Assembly: GCA_041392625.1 (NCBI GenBank)
Contig: JAWKLR010000009.1
Span: 62,001-126,000, forward strand
DNA from: M3007 sp041392625
GTDB taxonomy: Bacteria > Bacteroidota > Bacteroidia > Chitinophagales > Saprospiraceae
Reading direction: 5' to 3'
DNA length: 64,000 nucleotides
The notes below the pieces were generated by a model. That model was not told the DNA's origin, did no database searches, and saw only the letters and a list, made by a program, of their open reading frames with translations. Below, one piece after another: positions 46,441 through 55,490 of this stretch (positions are counted from its first letter, which is position 1; each line of letters begins with the position of its first letter). A program made the translations under genes and the position numbers.

Positions 46441-47877
46441 ATGAACCAAAGAAATTTTGCCCTGATCGCCGGCCCGCTGGTGTTCCTGATATTGATGCTC
46501 CTCCCCTGCCCTGCCGGCATGAGTCCGGAAGCCAAGGCAGCAGCAGGAATTACATTGTGGATTACTATCTGGTGGATTACAGAGCCTGTATCTGTGAGTG
46601 TAACGGCTTTACTCCCCTTGATCCTGTTTCCACTGACCGGTGTGAGTAAAATCAGCGATGTCTCTACAGAATTTGGAAACCAGATTATCTTCCTGTTTTT
46701 AGGTGGAATGTTTTTTGGTCAGGCGATCGAGCGTTGGAATCTCCACGAACGCATTGCACTGGGCATGGTACTCAAGGTTGGAAAAAACCCAGCCAAACTC
46801 ATTCTCGGATTCATGGTAGCAACCGGGTTTATTTCGATGTGGATTTCCAACACTGCAACTGCCGTTATGATGACTCCCGTTGCCATTGCCGTAGGAAAAG
46901 GCGCCTGGTCGAACCCGCACGACAAACTCCAGCAAAATTTTCGAAGAGCCCTTATGTTAGGCGTTGCCTACGCCTGCTCTATCGGGGGGCTGGCGACCCT
47001 GATCGGAACACCCACCAATGCCATCTTCATCGGTTTTGTTGAACAAAAAATGGGCAAAACCGTATCGTTTTGGGATTGGTTTTCTGTAGGGTTTCCCTTC
47101 TCGGTCTTGCTGACAATCATTTGCTGGTTGCTACTGATCTGGCTGTTTCCCCTGCCCCAAAAAAAGATCTCTGATGAGCAGTTAAAAGTACTGAAGGATG
47201 GCTATGCCAAACTCGGTCCGCTGGCCATTCCGGAAAAAAGACTGGTGTTTATTTTTAGTCTGATAATCCTGGCCTGGTGTACCGGCTCCCTCTTTTGGTA
47301 TAAATTGGTACCAGGAGTAAATGACACCATAGTGGCGCTCTCGGGCGCATTCCTGCTCTTTGTTCTGCCCGCCGGAAATCAGATGAAAACGCCATTACTT
47401 GATTGGGAGTCGGCCATGAAAATCCCCTGGGGCGTATTGCTGTTTTTTGGTGGAGGGCTGGCTCTTGCCAAAGGCTTTGATCAGAGTGGGCTTGCCGGAT
47501 GGATCGGGCTCCAATTGGAAGGCCTGCAAAATTATCCGGAGATAGCCATTTTGACTTGCGTTTTGGTGGTGGTAGTTCTGCTGAGTGAGTTGGCCTCCAA
47601 TATTGCCACAGCAGCCATGATGCTCCCGGTAATGCTCAAACTCGCCGAAGCAATTGACATGAACCCGCTTGGATTGCTTTGGAGCGTAGCGCTGGCTGCG
47701 TCTATTGGTTTTGGCCTGCCTGTTGCAACCGCACCCAATGCCATTGTGTTTAGTTCGGGCTATCTTAAAACCAAAGACATGACCCGGGCTGGGTTCCTGC
47801 TTGATGTGGCTGCCATTCTGCTACTGCTCCTGCTCGTTTACACCCTGCTCCCCTGGGTTTGGGGTTTTGAGTTGTAA
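46441..47877 (+). CDS. DASS/SLC13 family sodium:dicarboxylate or anion transporter
   Basis: 478-aa inner-membrane carrier with about 12 helices. Family blocks: WWITEPVSVSVTALLPLILFPLTGV, GNQIIFLFLGGMFFGQAIERWNLHERIAL, WISNTATAVMMTPVAIAV (SNT motif for sodium and substrate), ATLIGTPTNAIFIGFV, and in the second half LLFFGGGLALAKGFDQSGLAGWI, LLSELASNIATAAMMLPVML (second SNT-like motif) and PVATAPNAIVFSSGYLKTKDM. It imports succinate-like dicarboxylates or sulfate with sodium; the substrate is not decidable. The frame opens at a TTG at 46408; the ATG at 46441 is the better start. Confidence 0.93.
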   Translation: MNQRNFALIAGPLVFLILMLLPCPAGMSPEAKAAAGITLWITIWWITEPVSVSVTALLPLILFPLTGVSKISDVSTEFGNQIIFLFLGGMFFGQAIERWNLHERIALGMVLKVGKNPAKLILGFMVATGFISMWISNTATAVMMTPVAIAVGKGAWSNPHDKLQQNFRRALMLGVAYACSIGGLATLIGTPTNAIFIGFVEQKMGKTVSFWDWFSVGFPFSVLLTIICWLLLIWLFPLPQKKISDEQLKVLKDGYAKLGPLAIPEKRLVFIFSLIILAWCTGSLFWYKLVPGVNDTIVALSGAFLLFVLPAGNQMKTPLLDWESAMKIPWGVLLFFGGGLALAKGFDQSGLAGWIGLQLEGLQNYPEIAILTCVLVVVVLLSELASNIATAAMMLPVMLKLAEAIDMNPLGLLWSVALAASIGFGLPVATAPNAIVFSSGYLKTKDMTRAGFLLDVAAILLLLLLVYTLLPWVWGFEL

Positions 47878-47928
47878 CTGGTTTGATCTGATGATTCATC
47901 AGAATGCGTTAAGGCGGGCATCTACACG

Positions 47929-47936
47929 TACTTTTG
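47929..47936 (+). promoter_or_regulatory. Putative -7 box upstream of aspartyl protease gene
   Basis: TACTTTTG, matching TANNTTTG, 116 bp before the ATG at 48053. A 15-base palindrome CTGATGATTCATCAG lies just upstream (47888-47902). Confidence 0.45.
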
Positions 47937-48052
47937 TCTATTATTCTGACGAAGTGGGGACATAAATGACTAATTTGTACAATACTCTTTGTCTCTGATT
48001 GATGGAATTTTACCTATACTCGCAGTACATTGTGGTGCTATAGAATGCAAAA

Positions 48053-49279
48053 ATGATTCGAAAATTAATCCCGATATTATTCATCACCTGTTTTGTTTGT
48101 GCAGCCCAGGCACAAACCGGATTCCGCATTTTAGACAATAAAAAATATGTGGAGATCCCATTCGAGTACAAAAATAACTTCATCATTCTCACCATCAATT
48201 TCAAAAACATCATGCCGTTGCGCTTTGTTTTTGACACTGGTGCTGAACATACCGTACTTGCACAACGCAGCTATGCAGACCTATTCAACCTTCCCTTTGA
48301 GCAGGAGTTTCGGGTTGCTGGCTCTGATTTGAAGCAGCCGCTCATTGCCTACCTGGTGCGAAAAGTGCCTTTTCTCATTCCCGATAAAATATTTGCCCCG
48401 GGCGAGGACATCCTTGTTTTACAGGAAGATTACTTCCGGTTTGAGGAATACGCCGGAATTGAAATCCATGGCATCCTTTCGGCCAATGCCTTTTCCAATT
48501 ACATCATTCGGATCAATTACCAGAAGCGAATCATCGAACTGATCGACCCGACTATATTCAAGGTTCCTAAAGGGTTTGAGCCACTTGATATTGAATTGTC
48601 GAGAAATAAGATTTATCTGAATACCAACCTGGAAGTTGCAACTGATTCCGTTGCTCCAGCCAAACTACTCATTGATACCGGGGCAGGAATGCCTCTGCTG
48701 CTATTTACCAATACCCACCCCCTATTGAGCCCCCCGGATCAGGTTGTACCCAGTAACATTGGAATGGGCTTAGGAGGATACATTGAAGGCTATACCGGAC
48801 GAATCAAACAACTCGACATGCTGCCGTTTAAGCAAACGGAGATTGTTACTTATTTTCAGGAACTTGATTCGCTGACCGATTACAGTTACCTAAACAAACG
48901 CAATGGCCTGATTGGAAACACCATTCTGGAGCGCTTCATCCTGACCATCGACTACAACGAAGAAAAAATATACCTTAAGCCATCCAGGCTATACAGCGAA
49001 AAGTTCCTCTATGATCGGAGCGGAATTAGTGTAATTGCAAGTGGGGAGAAACTGAATCACTTTATGGTCAGCAACATCGTGCCTAAATCGCCTGCTGCAG
49101 ATGCAGACATTCGACGGGGCGACCAATTACTACGGGTTGGAGGGTTTCCATCTTCCTGGCATACCCTGCATAGCATTCAGAGCTATTTTTTGAAAAAAGC
49201 CGGAAAGAAACTGGTAATCGTTATCCGAAGAGATGGGAAGCGAATTAAGAAAAAAATTGTGCTTCGGGATCTTATTTGA
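48053..49279 (+). CDS. Exported retropepsin-like aspartyl protease with PDZ domain
   Basis: 408 aa. Signal peptide MIRKLIPILFITCFVCAAQAQ. Two retropepsin-like halves each carry an active-site loop: FVFDTGAEHTVLA and LLIDTGAGMPLLLF. Unlike HIV-type dimers, both loops are in one chain. A PDZ domain closes the protein (VSNIVPKSPAADADIRRGDQLLRV). It likely acts in the periplasm. The gene converges on a site-2-type protease and the two coding regions overlap by 8 bp at their ends. Confidence 0.88.
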   Translation: MIRKLIPILFITCFVCAAQAQTGFRILDNKKYVEIPFEYKNNFIILTINFKNIMPLRFVFDTGAEHTVLAQRSYADLFNLPFEQEFRVAGSDLKQPLIAYLVRKVPFLIPDKIFAPGEDILVLQEDYFRFEEYAGIEIHGILSANAFSNYIIRINYQKRIIELIDPTIFKVPKGFEPLDIELSRNKIYLNTNLEVATDSVAPAKLLIDTGAGMPLLLFTNTHPLLSPPDQVVPSNIGMGLGGYIEGYTGRIKQLDMLPFKQTEIVTYFQELDSLTDYSYLNKRNGLIGNTILERFILTIDYNEEKIYLKPSRLYSEKFLYDRSGISVIASGEKLNHFMVSNIVPKSPAADADIRRGDQLLRVGGFPSSWHTLHSIQSYFLKKAGKKLVIVIRRDGKRIKKKIVLRDLI

Positions 49280-50420
49280 TTTGATGAATGCGCAGGAAGG
49301 TGTCCAGCCCTAATTCATCAATTACTCCCAGAAGTAAACCATTTTCAACTACCGCGATCAGCCCCTTTCGTTCCTGCCGCAAGAGCACATATACCATGTA
49401 TAAGGAATCATCCGGACCAATGGCCGGAATTTCAGTATGCATGTAATGTTCAACCGGGCTTGTCAGGTCCTTATTTTTCATCGCGGTAAGGATCTCCTGT
49501 TCACGAAGCACGCCAACCGGATTTTCATTGATATCAAAAACCATGAATCCGCGCTCGGTACCTTGTTGCAATTGTTCCAGTGCAGATTGCATCCAGTCCA
49601 TTGAGTTCACTCGTGTAAACTGAGTGCGAAGCATTTCACGCGCGCTGTGGTTTCGCAGTACATCGTCCAGTTGAACCATGGAGTTCTCTGCCCGGGCAGT
49701 AGTGAACACAAAAACACCAATAAGCGTAAGCGTAAACTGTCCTTGCCAAAGTCCGAGGATAACAAACAGCACAGCCATTCCCTGCCCCACCAGTGAGGCT
49801 GCACGGGTTGCACGCACTCTGCCAATTTGCATAGCAAGCAAAGCCCTGAATATCCGACCGCCATCCATAGGGAAAGCAGGGATCAGGTTGAACACAAACA
49901 GGGCAATATTCGTAGCAATCAATACAGGCAAGTAAAAGAGTAAACCGGAAATTTGTATGTTGCTTTCATCCAACTCTCCACCAGCGGATTCACCAAAGTT
50001 GAATTGCTCGCGGAGTATATAGGAAAACACTTCCCAACTATCACCGGAATACAAAAGAGTTCCCAATGCGAAGAGTAGAATCGCAATGCCAACATTTACA
50101 AGCGGGCCGGCAATTGCAACAAGAAATTCCTGAACAGGTTTTTCCGGCATGCGCTCCAAACGTGCAATACCACCTATAGGAGTTAGGATGATATCCTGAG
50201 TCTCAACACCATATTTTCTCGCAGTGAGTGAGTGCCCATATTCATGCAGAAGTACACAGGCAAACAAGGCAATAAAAAACCCCAGCAACCACACAGTACC
50301 CATGACTGGCAGCGAGTTGGAATAGCCCAGCCAGAGCGGATACAGCAAAATCAGCCCGAATGTCCAGTGAAGGTGGACGGGTATGCCGAATAAGGTGAAA
50401 AGTTTGAGTGAGCTGCGCAT
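49272..50420 (-). CDS. Site-2 protease family (M50) intramembrane metallopeptidase with CBS-like domain
   Basis: 382 aa. HEYGH at 59-63 lies in a membrane helix, and the second zinc/active motif NLIPAFPMDGGR is about 125 residues later, as in rhomboid-unrelated M50B proteases. VAIAGPLVNVGIAILLF is the conserved helix between them. The C-terminal ~130 residues form a CBS-like pair (FMVFDINENPVGVLREQEIL; LIAVVENGLLLGVIDEL), which may sense a nucleotide. Such enzymes cut membrane-bound anti-sigma factors or other substrates. A possible link to the facing periplasmic protease is inference only. Confidence 0.92.
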   Translation of the reverse strand: MRSSLKLFTLFGIPVHLHWTFGLILLYPLWLGYSNSLPVMGTVWLLGFFIALFACVLLHEYGHSLTARKYGVETQDIILTPIGGIARLERMPEKPVQEFLVAIAGPLVNVGIAILLFALGTLLYSGDSWEVFSYILREQFNFGESAGGELDESNIQISGLLFYLPVLIATNIALFVFNLIPAFPMDGGRIFRALLAMQIGRVRATRAASLVGQGMAVLFVILGLWQGQFTLTLIGVFVFTTARAENSMVQLDDVLRNHSAREMLRTQFTRVNSMDWMQSALEQLQQGTERGFMVFDINENPVGVLREQEILTAMKNKDLTSPVEHYMHTEIPAIGPDDSLYMVYVLLRQERKGLIAVVENGLLLGVIDELGLDTFLRIHQIK

Positions 50421-50433
50421 AAATTGTTTTTAA

Positions 50434-51204
50434 TCACTTTTCAGGAAAGCCTGCAGGCTTAGAGGATGGCTCCCGTTTTTTTGCCAAAATAATGTATTGA
50501 TAATCCAGGGTTGTGCGGTCTACTTGATCAATATCAAAACCGGCTTCTGTCAGTTCTTTTTGAGCCTGGGTAGTGGAAACTTTAAACTCCACTGAGGGTC
50601 CTACTGGTAAGTTGTTCTTTTTAAAATCAATGATGAGCAATTGGCCATTGGGTTTGAGGCCTGTCCAAAGCTTTTTCAGGTAATCTACCCGTTCATCAAT
50701 ATAACCATAGGTATTTACCAACATAATGGCGTCGGTTTCTTCCGGGGCCAGGTATGGATCATTGGGTTTTGCCAATCGGCTTTCAAATCGGTCGCGGAAC
50801 TCTGGAACAAGGTGGACTTTTATGCTATCCATGAAACTGACGAACCGCGGATCAATATCTATCCCAATCACTTTTTTAGCAGAGGAAACGATGCGAAATG
50901 CAAAATATCCAGTTCCGGCTCCAATGTCGGCAATCGTTTTACCTTCAAGATCACCAAGCAGGGAGATAACTATATCTGGTTTTTGCCAAATCACCCGATC
51001 CTTGCTTTCATAATCTTCAACCAGCGCTTCGAAATTGCCTTGACCGGAATCAATCAAATCCAATGGTTGATTGGCATTATCGGAAGTAGATGGACTTTGC
51101 GTCAGCAATCCACTTCGTTCTGAATCGGATTGTGTCGTATCCCGACACGCACAAAACAGAGTGATCAGAATGGAGCAAGCAAAAAACAAGTAGTTGTGTT
51201 TCAT
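50434..51204 (-). CDS. Lipoprotein-like SAM-dependent methyltransferase
   Basis: 256 aa. N-terminus MKHNYLFFACSILITLFCAC is a lipoprotein-type signal with a Cys at its end. After a Ser/Thr/Asn-rich linker, a class I methyltransferase follows: ESKDRVIWQKPDIVISLLGD, IADIGAGTGYFAFRIVSSAK (SAM loop), IGIDIDPRFVSFM (motif II), DAIMLVNTYGYIDER and LLIIDFKKNNLPVGP. An exported methyltransferase is unusual, because SAM is cytosolic. The gene lies 13 bp upstream of the M50 protease gene and probably forms an operon with it. A -7 box is 20 bp before the start. Confidence 0.85.
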   Translation of the reverse strand: MKHNYLFFACSILITLFCACRDTTQSDSERSGLLTQSPSTSDNANQPLDLIDSGQGNFEALVEDYESKDRVIWQKPDIVISLLGDLEGKTIADIGAGTGYFAFRIVSSAKKVIGIDIDPRFVSFMDSIKVHLVPEFRDRFESRLAKPNDPYLAPEETDAIMLVNTYGYIDERVDYLKKLWTGLKPNGQLLIIDFKKNNLPVGPSVEFKVSTTQAQKELTEAGFDIDQVDRTTLDYQYIILAKKREPSSKPAGFPEK

Positions 51205-51224
51205 ACGTTGGGCTTAGAACAATA

Positions 51225-51232
51225 CAAAGGTA
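51225..51232 (-). promoter_or_regulatory. Putative -7 box of methyltransferase gene
   Basis: TACCTTTG on the minus strand, matching TANNTTTG, 20 bp upstream of the ATG. Confidence 0.5.
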
Positions 51233-51302
51233 TGGAAGTTCATCGAAACCATGTGCAGTTTCGGAAGAAGGACAGCTAAATCCAGACGAGCGTGCCCCCT
51301 CC

Positions 51303-51327
51303 GTAGAGACGCAAGATCGTGCGTTTT
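51303..51327 (+). repeat. Degenerate GTAGAGACGC palindromic repeat
   Basis: GTAGAGACGCAAGATCGTGCGTTTT: ACGCA faces TGCGT around a short loop. Related to the palindrome at 42861. Confidence 0.55.
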
Positions 51328-51492
51328 CCCCACAATCCCTCCAATTCTCAAAACCTTCCCTTTCTCAAAATCTCCGGACTATTTACGTGTAATTTTATTG
51401 TAGGCAGCGCAAAACATAAGTTGCTTCGTTTGATCTTGAGTACATTGCAGTCTATAAGAGTATATTAAATTTAAAATCTGAAGCGAATCCCC

Positions 51493-51505
51493 AACAGGCT
51501 CTTAA
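51493..51505 (-). repeat. Inverted fragment of TTAAGAGCCTGTT repeat
   Basis: AACAGGCTCTTAA, the reverse complement of the repeat's first 13 bases, 12 bp before the O-antigen ligase ATG. Confidence 0.55.
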
Positions 51506-51517
51506 AGCAAAACGGAA

Positions 51518-52783
51518 ATGAACACCTTTCGTACAGACATAGATGCATTACTTACCGACCGCAGGCAGTGGCCGGTGCTCGGAAGTTTGTTTTTTGCATC
51601 CCTATTGGTTGTAAGTATGCTGTATTCCCCCTTCTTACTCTCGATCAGTATGTGGGGGCTTGTTGGCATGGGTATTTGGTATAATTTCCTGTTGCTCCCC
51701 CCGAAGAGCAATATAGTGCGTGTGCTTGCCAATGGTTTTGTACGGTGGTGGAGGCGCCCTGAGTTGGTTGCACTGAGTTTGTTGTTCTGGTTTCCGGTAG
51801 TTAGCGGATTCTGGTCGGATGACCTGGGGCAATGGCTTATTCGGGTACGGGTCCGACTTCCATTTTTTGTGCTGGCATGGGCATTCGCAAATCTACCTCC
51901 TATTGAAAAACGGTTGAGAGAATGGCCGCTTTGGGTACTATATACCACACTGGTTGTTAGTTGCATTGGCATTGGCATCAATTTTCTATTGCATTACGAA
52001 GCAATTATGGATGGCATGCGAATGGGGCAGTCTATTCCTGTGCCGAGGAATCACATCCGTTTTAATCTGATATTAGCAACAGGAATTTTATGGGGAATCC
52101 GAAAAATATGGAAAGGGAACCGGCACTGGGCACTGCTGACAAGTTGTGCTTTCCTATTTCTTTTCATCCATATTCTATCTGTTCGGAGCGGCCTGGCAGC
52201 CTTATATGGTGCGTTGGGTTTTGCCCTTCTTTGGTTTGTTTGGGAAAGCAAAAAATGGGGATATGGCATTTTGATTGCATTGAGTTTAGGCCTGGGTCTG
52301 TTCGCCGCGATCCAATATGTCCCTAGTTTGGCTCAAAAGATCAATTACATGAAGTATGACTGGGAGCAATTTATAAGTAAAAAAGGTTCCGGTTATTCCG
52401 ATTCGGAGCGGTGGATTTCTCTGGATGTGGGATTGTCGCTCTGGAAGGAGCATCCGGTTCTTGGCGTCGGTACCGGGGACCTGAAGTCGGCAACAATCCA
52501 GCGAACCCAGGAACTATTTCCAGTCTACGAACCAAGTCCAAAACTTCCACACAACCAGTTTATATACTGCCTTGCGGGCACGGGTTTACTTGGCCTGGCA
52601 TTGACGCTTATCGGATTTTATTTTCCCTTGTATTACAACCGGGCATACACCTGGTTTTTAGTCTCTGCTTTTCAGATAATCTCCTTTGTTTCATTTCTTG
52701 CTGAGTACACAATTGAGACCGCCATGGGGGTTGCCTTTTATATTTTTTTTACCTTGTGGTTCTTAGTAATTGGCAAGGAGTAG
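51518..52783 (+). CDS. O-antigen ligase (WaaL/Wzy-type) family membrane protein
   Basis: 421-aa protein with about 12 hydrophobic helices. The long periplasmic loop before the last helices has the Wzy_C/WaaL signature: DSERWISLDVGLSLWKEHPVLGVGTGDL, then KLPHNQFIYCLAGTGLLGLAL. The upstream part includes LSVRSGLAALYGALGFALLW, where an Arg of the family sits. It joins O-antigen to lipid A core, or polymerises a similar chain; the sequence does not decide. The gene is single, not in a polysaccharide cluster. The ATG at 51518 is supported by a normal start of the first helix. Confidence 0.87.
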   Translation: MNTFRTDIDALLTDRRQWPVLGSLFFASLLVVSMLYSPFLLSISMWGLVGMGIWYNFLLLPPKSNIVRVLANGFVRWWRRPELVALSLLFWFPVVSGFWSDDLGQWLIRVRVRLPFFVLAWAFANLPPIEKRLREWPLWVLYTTLVVSCIGIGINFLLHYEAIMDGMRMGQSIPVPRNHIRFNLILATGILWGIRKIWKGNRHWALLTSCAFLFLFIHILSVRSGLAALYGALGFALLWFVWESKKWGYGILIALSLGLGLFAAIQYVPSLAQKINYMKYDWEQFISKKGSGYSDSERWISLDVGLSLWKEHPVLGVGTGDLKSATIQRTQELFPVYEPSPKLPHNQFIYCLAGTGLLGLALTLIGFYFPLYYNRAYTWFLVSAFQIISFVSFLAEYTIETAMGVAFYIFFTLWFLVIGKE

Positions 52784-52841
52784 CGGATTTCACCTCAGGG
52801 TTAACTACCATATTACTAAGGGCTAACTATCAAATCCTATC

Positions 52842-53540
52842 ATGAAATTTTCACATCGCTTGCGGTTAATTTTTGCGCTCTTGCTGCTCAGCCTGCTTCT
52901 GCCCAAACAAGCGGAAGCACAAACTGCTAATGTGGAAGTGCGTGAAATTAAGCCAACGCAGTGGGAAAAAGCAAGTAAGGGTTTGGACTACAGCAAAGAT
53001 TTGCCTCAAAAGCCAAAAGAACAAAAGCGACGTAAAATTTCAGGGCCCGACTGGACCATGAATACGGAGGGAGTTGGCAGGATTTTATTGATTTTATCCA
53101 TCCTTATTGCTATTGTAGCCATAGGATATGGCATTTACCGGATGCTACAGGTGCAGCGCAATACCCTGATCGCACACGATGGTGTTGAGATCACCATCGA
53201 CAACCTGGATGAGTACATTCATGAAACCGACCTCGACCGGTTTTTACGGGAAGCACTTCAGAATGGCAATTACCCACAGGCAATCCGATTGTACTTTCTT
53301 CAAAGCATTAAAAACCTGTCGGAACGCAAGGACTTAAACTGGTCACGCGAAAAAACAAACCGGGATTACATTCGTGAAATGAGAGCGCATTCCTGGGGCA
53401 ATCAATTCAGAAGCATTACGCAGACCTATGAGCGGATTTGGTATGGAAACATGCAATTGACACAATCCCGGTTTGAGCAATTACAGCCGGAATTCGAGCA
53501 GTTTGTTGCGATGAGCAAGCCTGTTGCACCACAGGAGTAA
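52842..53540 (+). CDS. DUF4129 domain-containing membrane protein
   Basis: 232 aa. Signal peptide MKFSHRLRLIFALLLLSLLL…AEA, a linker, a second hydrophobic helix (GRILLILSILIAIVAIGYGI) and a C-terminal DUF4129 region: EYIHETDLDRFLREALQNGN, AIRLYFLQSIKNLSERKDLN, REKTNRDYIREM, and ITQTYERIWYGNM. DUF4129 often sits near MoxR-type ATPase and transglutaminase genes in other genomes; those are not adjacent here. Function unknown. It ends at a bidirectional terminator. Confidence 0.87.
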   Translation: MKFSHRLRLIFALLLLSLLLPKQAEAQTANVEVREIKPTQWEKASKGLDYSKDLPQKPKEQKRRKISGPDWTMNTEGVGRILLILSILIAIVAIGYGIYRMLQVQRNTLIAHDGVEITIDNLDEYIHETDLDRFLREALQNGNYPQAIRLYFLQSIKNLSERKDLNWSREKTNRDYIREMRAHSWGNQFRSITQTYERIWYGNMQLTQSRFEQLQPEFEQFVAMSKPVAPQE

Positions 53541-53582
53541 ATCATTAACCCAGTTTGGTTTTTTTATATATGCTATAAAAGC

Positions 53583-53617
53583 AAAAAAGCGTTCCGGACT
53601 GGCCGGAACGCTTTTTA
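53583..53617. terminator. Bidirectional terminator between DUF4129 gene and rplQ
   Basis: AAAAAAGCGTTCCGG / CCGGAACGCTTTTT with a five-base loop and A/T tails on both sides. It ends both the DUF4129 gene and the ribosomal operon. Confidence 0.95.
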
Positions 53618-53639
53618 TTTTGAGTACAAGAACTACCGA

Positions 53640-54311
53640 TTAGGCATCTTTCTTGTCCTCTTCAGAAGAGTCTTCAGTTTCATCGGCAGGAGCCTCAGCT
53701 TCTGTGTTTTCCACTACTTCTTCAGCAGCTTCAACAGCCTCTTCCACTTTGTTTTCTACTGTTTCAACAACCTCTTCAACTGTTTCAGCAACAGTTTCCA
53801 CTACGTCTTCAACTTTGCTTTCAACTTCTTCGGCTACAGCAGCAGTTTCTGCAACAACTGTTTCAGCAACTGTGCTTTCTGAAGAACCGCGACGGCCACG
53901 ACGAGTACGTTTTTTACCAGCGCCGGCTTTGCCTGCATTTGGATTGTACACTTCGTTGAAGTCAACAAACTCGATCATTGCAGTTTCAGCACCGTCACCA
54001 CGACGGAAGCCCAATTTGATAATCCGCAGGTAACCGCCTGGGCGATCTCCTACTTTATCAGCGATAGGGCCAAAGAGTTCTTTAACAGCCTCTTTGTTCT
54101 GGAGGTAACTGAAAACAACACGACGGGAGTGGGTGGTGTTGGTTTTCGCCTTCGTTACAAGTGGTTCCATGTAGCGGCGAAGCGCTTTGGCTTTTGCCAG
54201 GGTAGTTGTAATCCGCTTGTGTTCGATAATGGCGATTGCCATGTTGGCGAGGAGCGCACGACGATGGCTCGCTGTGCGGCTTAGATTGTTAATTTTGTCA
54301 CCGTGACGCAT
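53640..54311 (-). CDS. rplQ: 50S ribosomal protein L17 with long acidic tail
   Basis: 223 aa. Residues 1-~120 are the normal L17 (MRHGDKINNLSRTASHRRALLANMAIAIIEHKRI, TTLAKAKALRRYMEPLVTKA, FGPIADKVGDRPGGYLRIIKLGFRRGD). After a basic linker (KKRTRRGRRGSS) the protein has a ~90-residue acidic tail with repeated VAE, VETV and EEV units, ending EDSSEEDKKDA. Plain L17 is about 115-130 aa, so the tail is extra. It is the last gene of the operon. Confidence 0.96.
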   Translation of the reverse strand: MRHGDKINNLSRTASHRRALLANMAIAIIEHKRITTTLAKAKALRRYMEPLVTKAKTNTTHSRRVVFSYLQNKEAVKELFGPIADKVGDRPGGYLRIIKLGFRRGDGAETAMIEFVDFNEVYNPNAGKAGAGKKRTRRGRRGSSESTVAETVVAETAAVAEEVESKVEDVVETVAETVEEVVETVENKVEEAVEAAEEVVENTEAEAPADETEDSSEEDKKDA

Positions 54312-54428
54312 AACAAAAACCTATTTTAGGTGGTAGCACCGGGTCTATCCAACGGATGATCAACAGTTACTACGCTTGTGAAAAAAATAAAATTGGAGAA
54401 CCGGGGTTCTCCAATTTCCATGTGCAAA

Positions 54429-55427
54429 TTATTCTTCGTCCAGTTTGTATTTGCTGAGGTCCATCCCGAAGGTCAGGCCTTTATCCTGGAGCAATTCTTC
54501 AATTTCAACCAACGATTTCTTACCGAAGTTGCGGAACTTCAGAAGTTCGTGGGTGTCGTAGCGCACCAATTCAGCCAGTGTATTGATTTTGGCTGCTTTG
54601 AGGCAGTTGTAAGCACGTACACTCAGGTCAAGGTCTTCGAGAGAAGTCTTGAGCAATTTGCGCATGTGCAGGATGTGCTCATCAACAACATTTTCTTCAC
54701 GGCTAGCAGGCGTATCGAAGGTGATGTTATCATCGGTGATCAACATCAGGTGTTGAATCATGATACGACTTGCTTCGCGAATGGCTTCTTCCGGATGGAT
54801 GGTGCCGTCTGTTTTAACGTCGATGGTCAGTTTCTCGTAGTCGGTACGTTGTCCAACACGTGTATTTTCTACTTTGTAGGCCACATTCTTGATGGGCGTG
54901 TAAATAGCATCGATTGGAATTACACCAATGGCTGCATCTTTAGATACAGTGTCTTCCGCTGGCTGGTAGCCACGGCCTTTGGTGATTGTCAATTCCATTT
55001 CCAGGTTAACGAACTGTTCCATACGGCAGATCAACAGTTCCGGGTTCATTACTTTGAACACGTTGTTGAACTCCTCCAGATCGCCGGCGTGAAATTCTTC
55101 CCGACCGCTAATAGTCAGATAGATTTTCTCCTGCATCAGTTTGTCGTCCTGAACAGCTGGTTTGAGACGCACTTGTTTGAGGTTGAGGACGATGTCAACG
55201 ACATCTTCTACAACACCACGGATGGTTGCAAACTCGTGATCTACTCCACCGATACGAACTGCGCTAATGGCATATCCTTCGAGTGAAGAAAGCAATACAC
55301 GACGAAGTGAATTACCTACGGTTTGGCCGAATCCTGGTTCAAGTGGTTTGAATTCAAAGGTTCCTTCAAAATCAGTTGCTTTTTGCAACAGGATTTTATC
55401 CGGTTTTTGGAAAGTGAGAATACTCAT
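54429..55427 (-). CDS. rpoA: RNA polymerase alpha subunit
   Basis: 332 aa from the ATG at 55427 (MSILTFQKPDKIL). N-terminal dimerisation domain (GFGQTVGNSLRRVLLSSLEGYAISAVRI) and C-terminal domain with helix-hairpin-helix (LSVRAYNCLKAAKINTLAEL, ELLKFRNFGKKSLVEIEELL) that contacts UP elements and activators. The open frame reaches 55442, but MSIL is the usual start. It lies between rpsD and rplQ as in all Bacteroidota. Confidence 0.98.
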   Translation of the reverse strand: MSILTFQKPDKILLQKATDFEGTFEFKPLEPGFGQTVGNSLRRVLLSSLEGYAISAVRIGGVDHEFATIRGVVEDVVDIVLNLKQVRLKPAVQDDKLMQEKIYLTISGREEFHAGDLEEFNNVFKVMNPELLICRMEQFVNLEMELTITKGRGYQPAEDTVSKDAAIGVIPIDAIYTPIKNVAYKVENTRVGQRTDYEKLTIDVKTDGTIHPEEAIREASRIMIQHLMLITDDNITFDTPASREENVVDEHILHMRKLLKTSLEDLDLSVRAYNCLKAAKINTLAELVRYDTHELLKFRNFGKKSLVEIEELLQDKGLTFGMDLSKYKLDEE

Positions 55428-55490
55428 ATATCTGTGGTGCAAATAAAAGTTGAAACGAAAACGGGCCTTAAGGAATAAGTATTAAACCTA

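Larger units (their letters stand above)
51205..51517. other. Intergenic region before O-antigen ligase gene
   Basis: 313 bp between divergent genes. It contains a -7 box for the methyltransferase gene, a degenerate GTAGAGACGC repeat and an inverted 13-base TTAAGAGCCTGTT copy. No gene seen. Confidence 0.6.

Noticed and set aside
54378..55286. 302-codon plus-strand frame over rpoA
   Set aside because: Shadow of rpoA; the minus-strand gene is certain.
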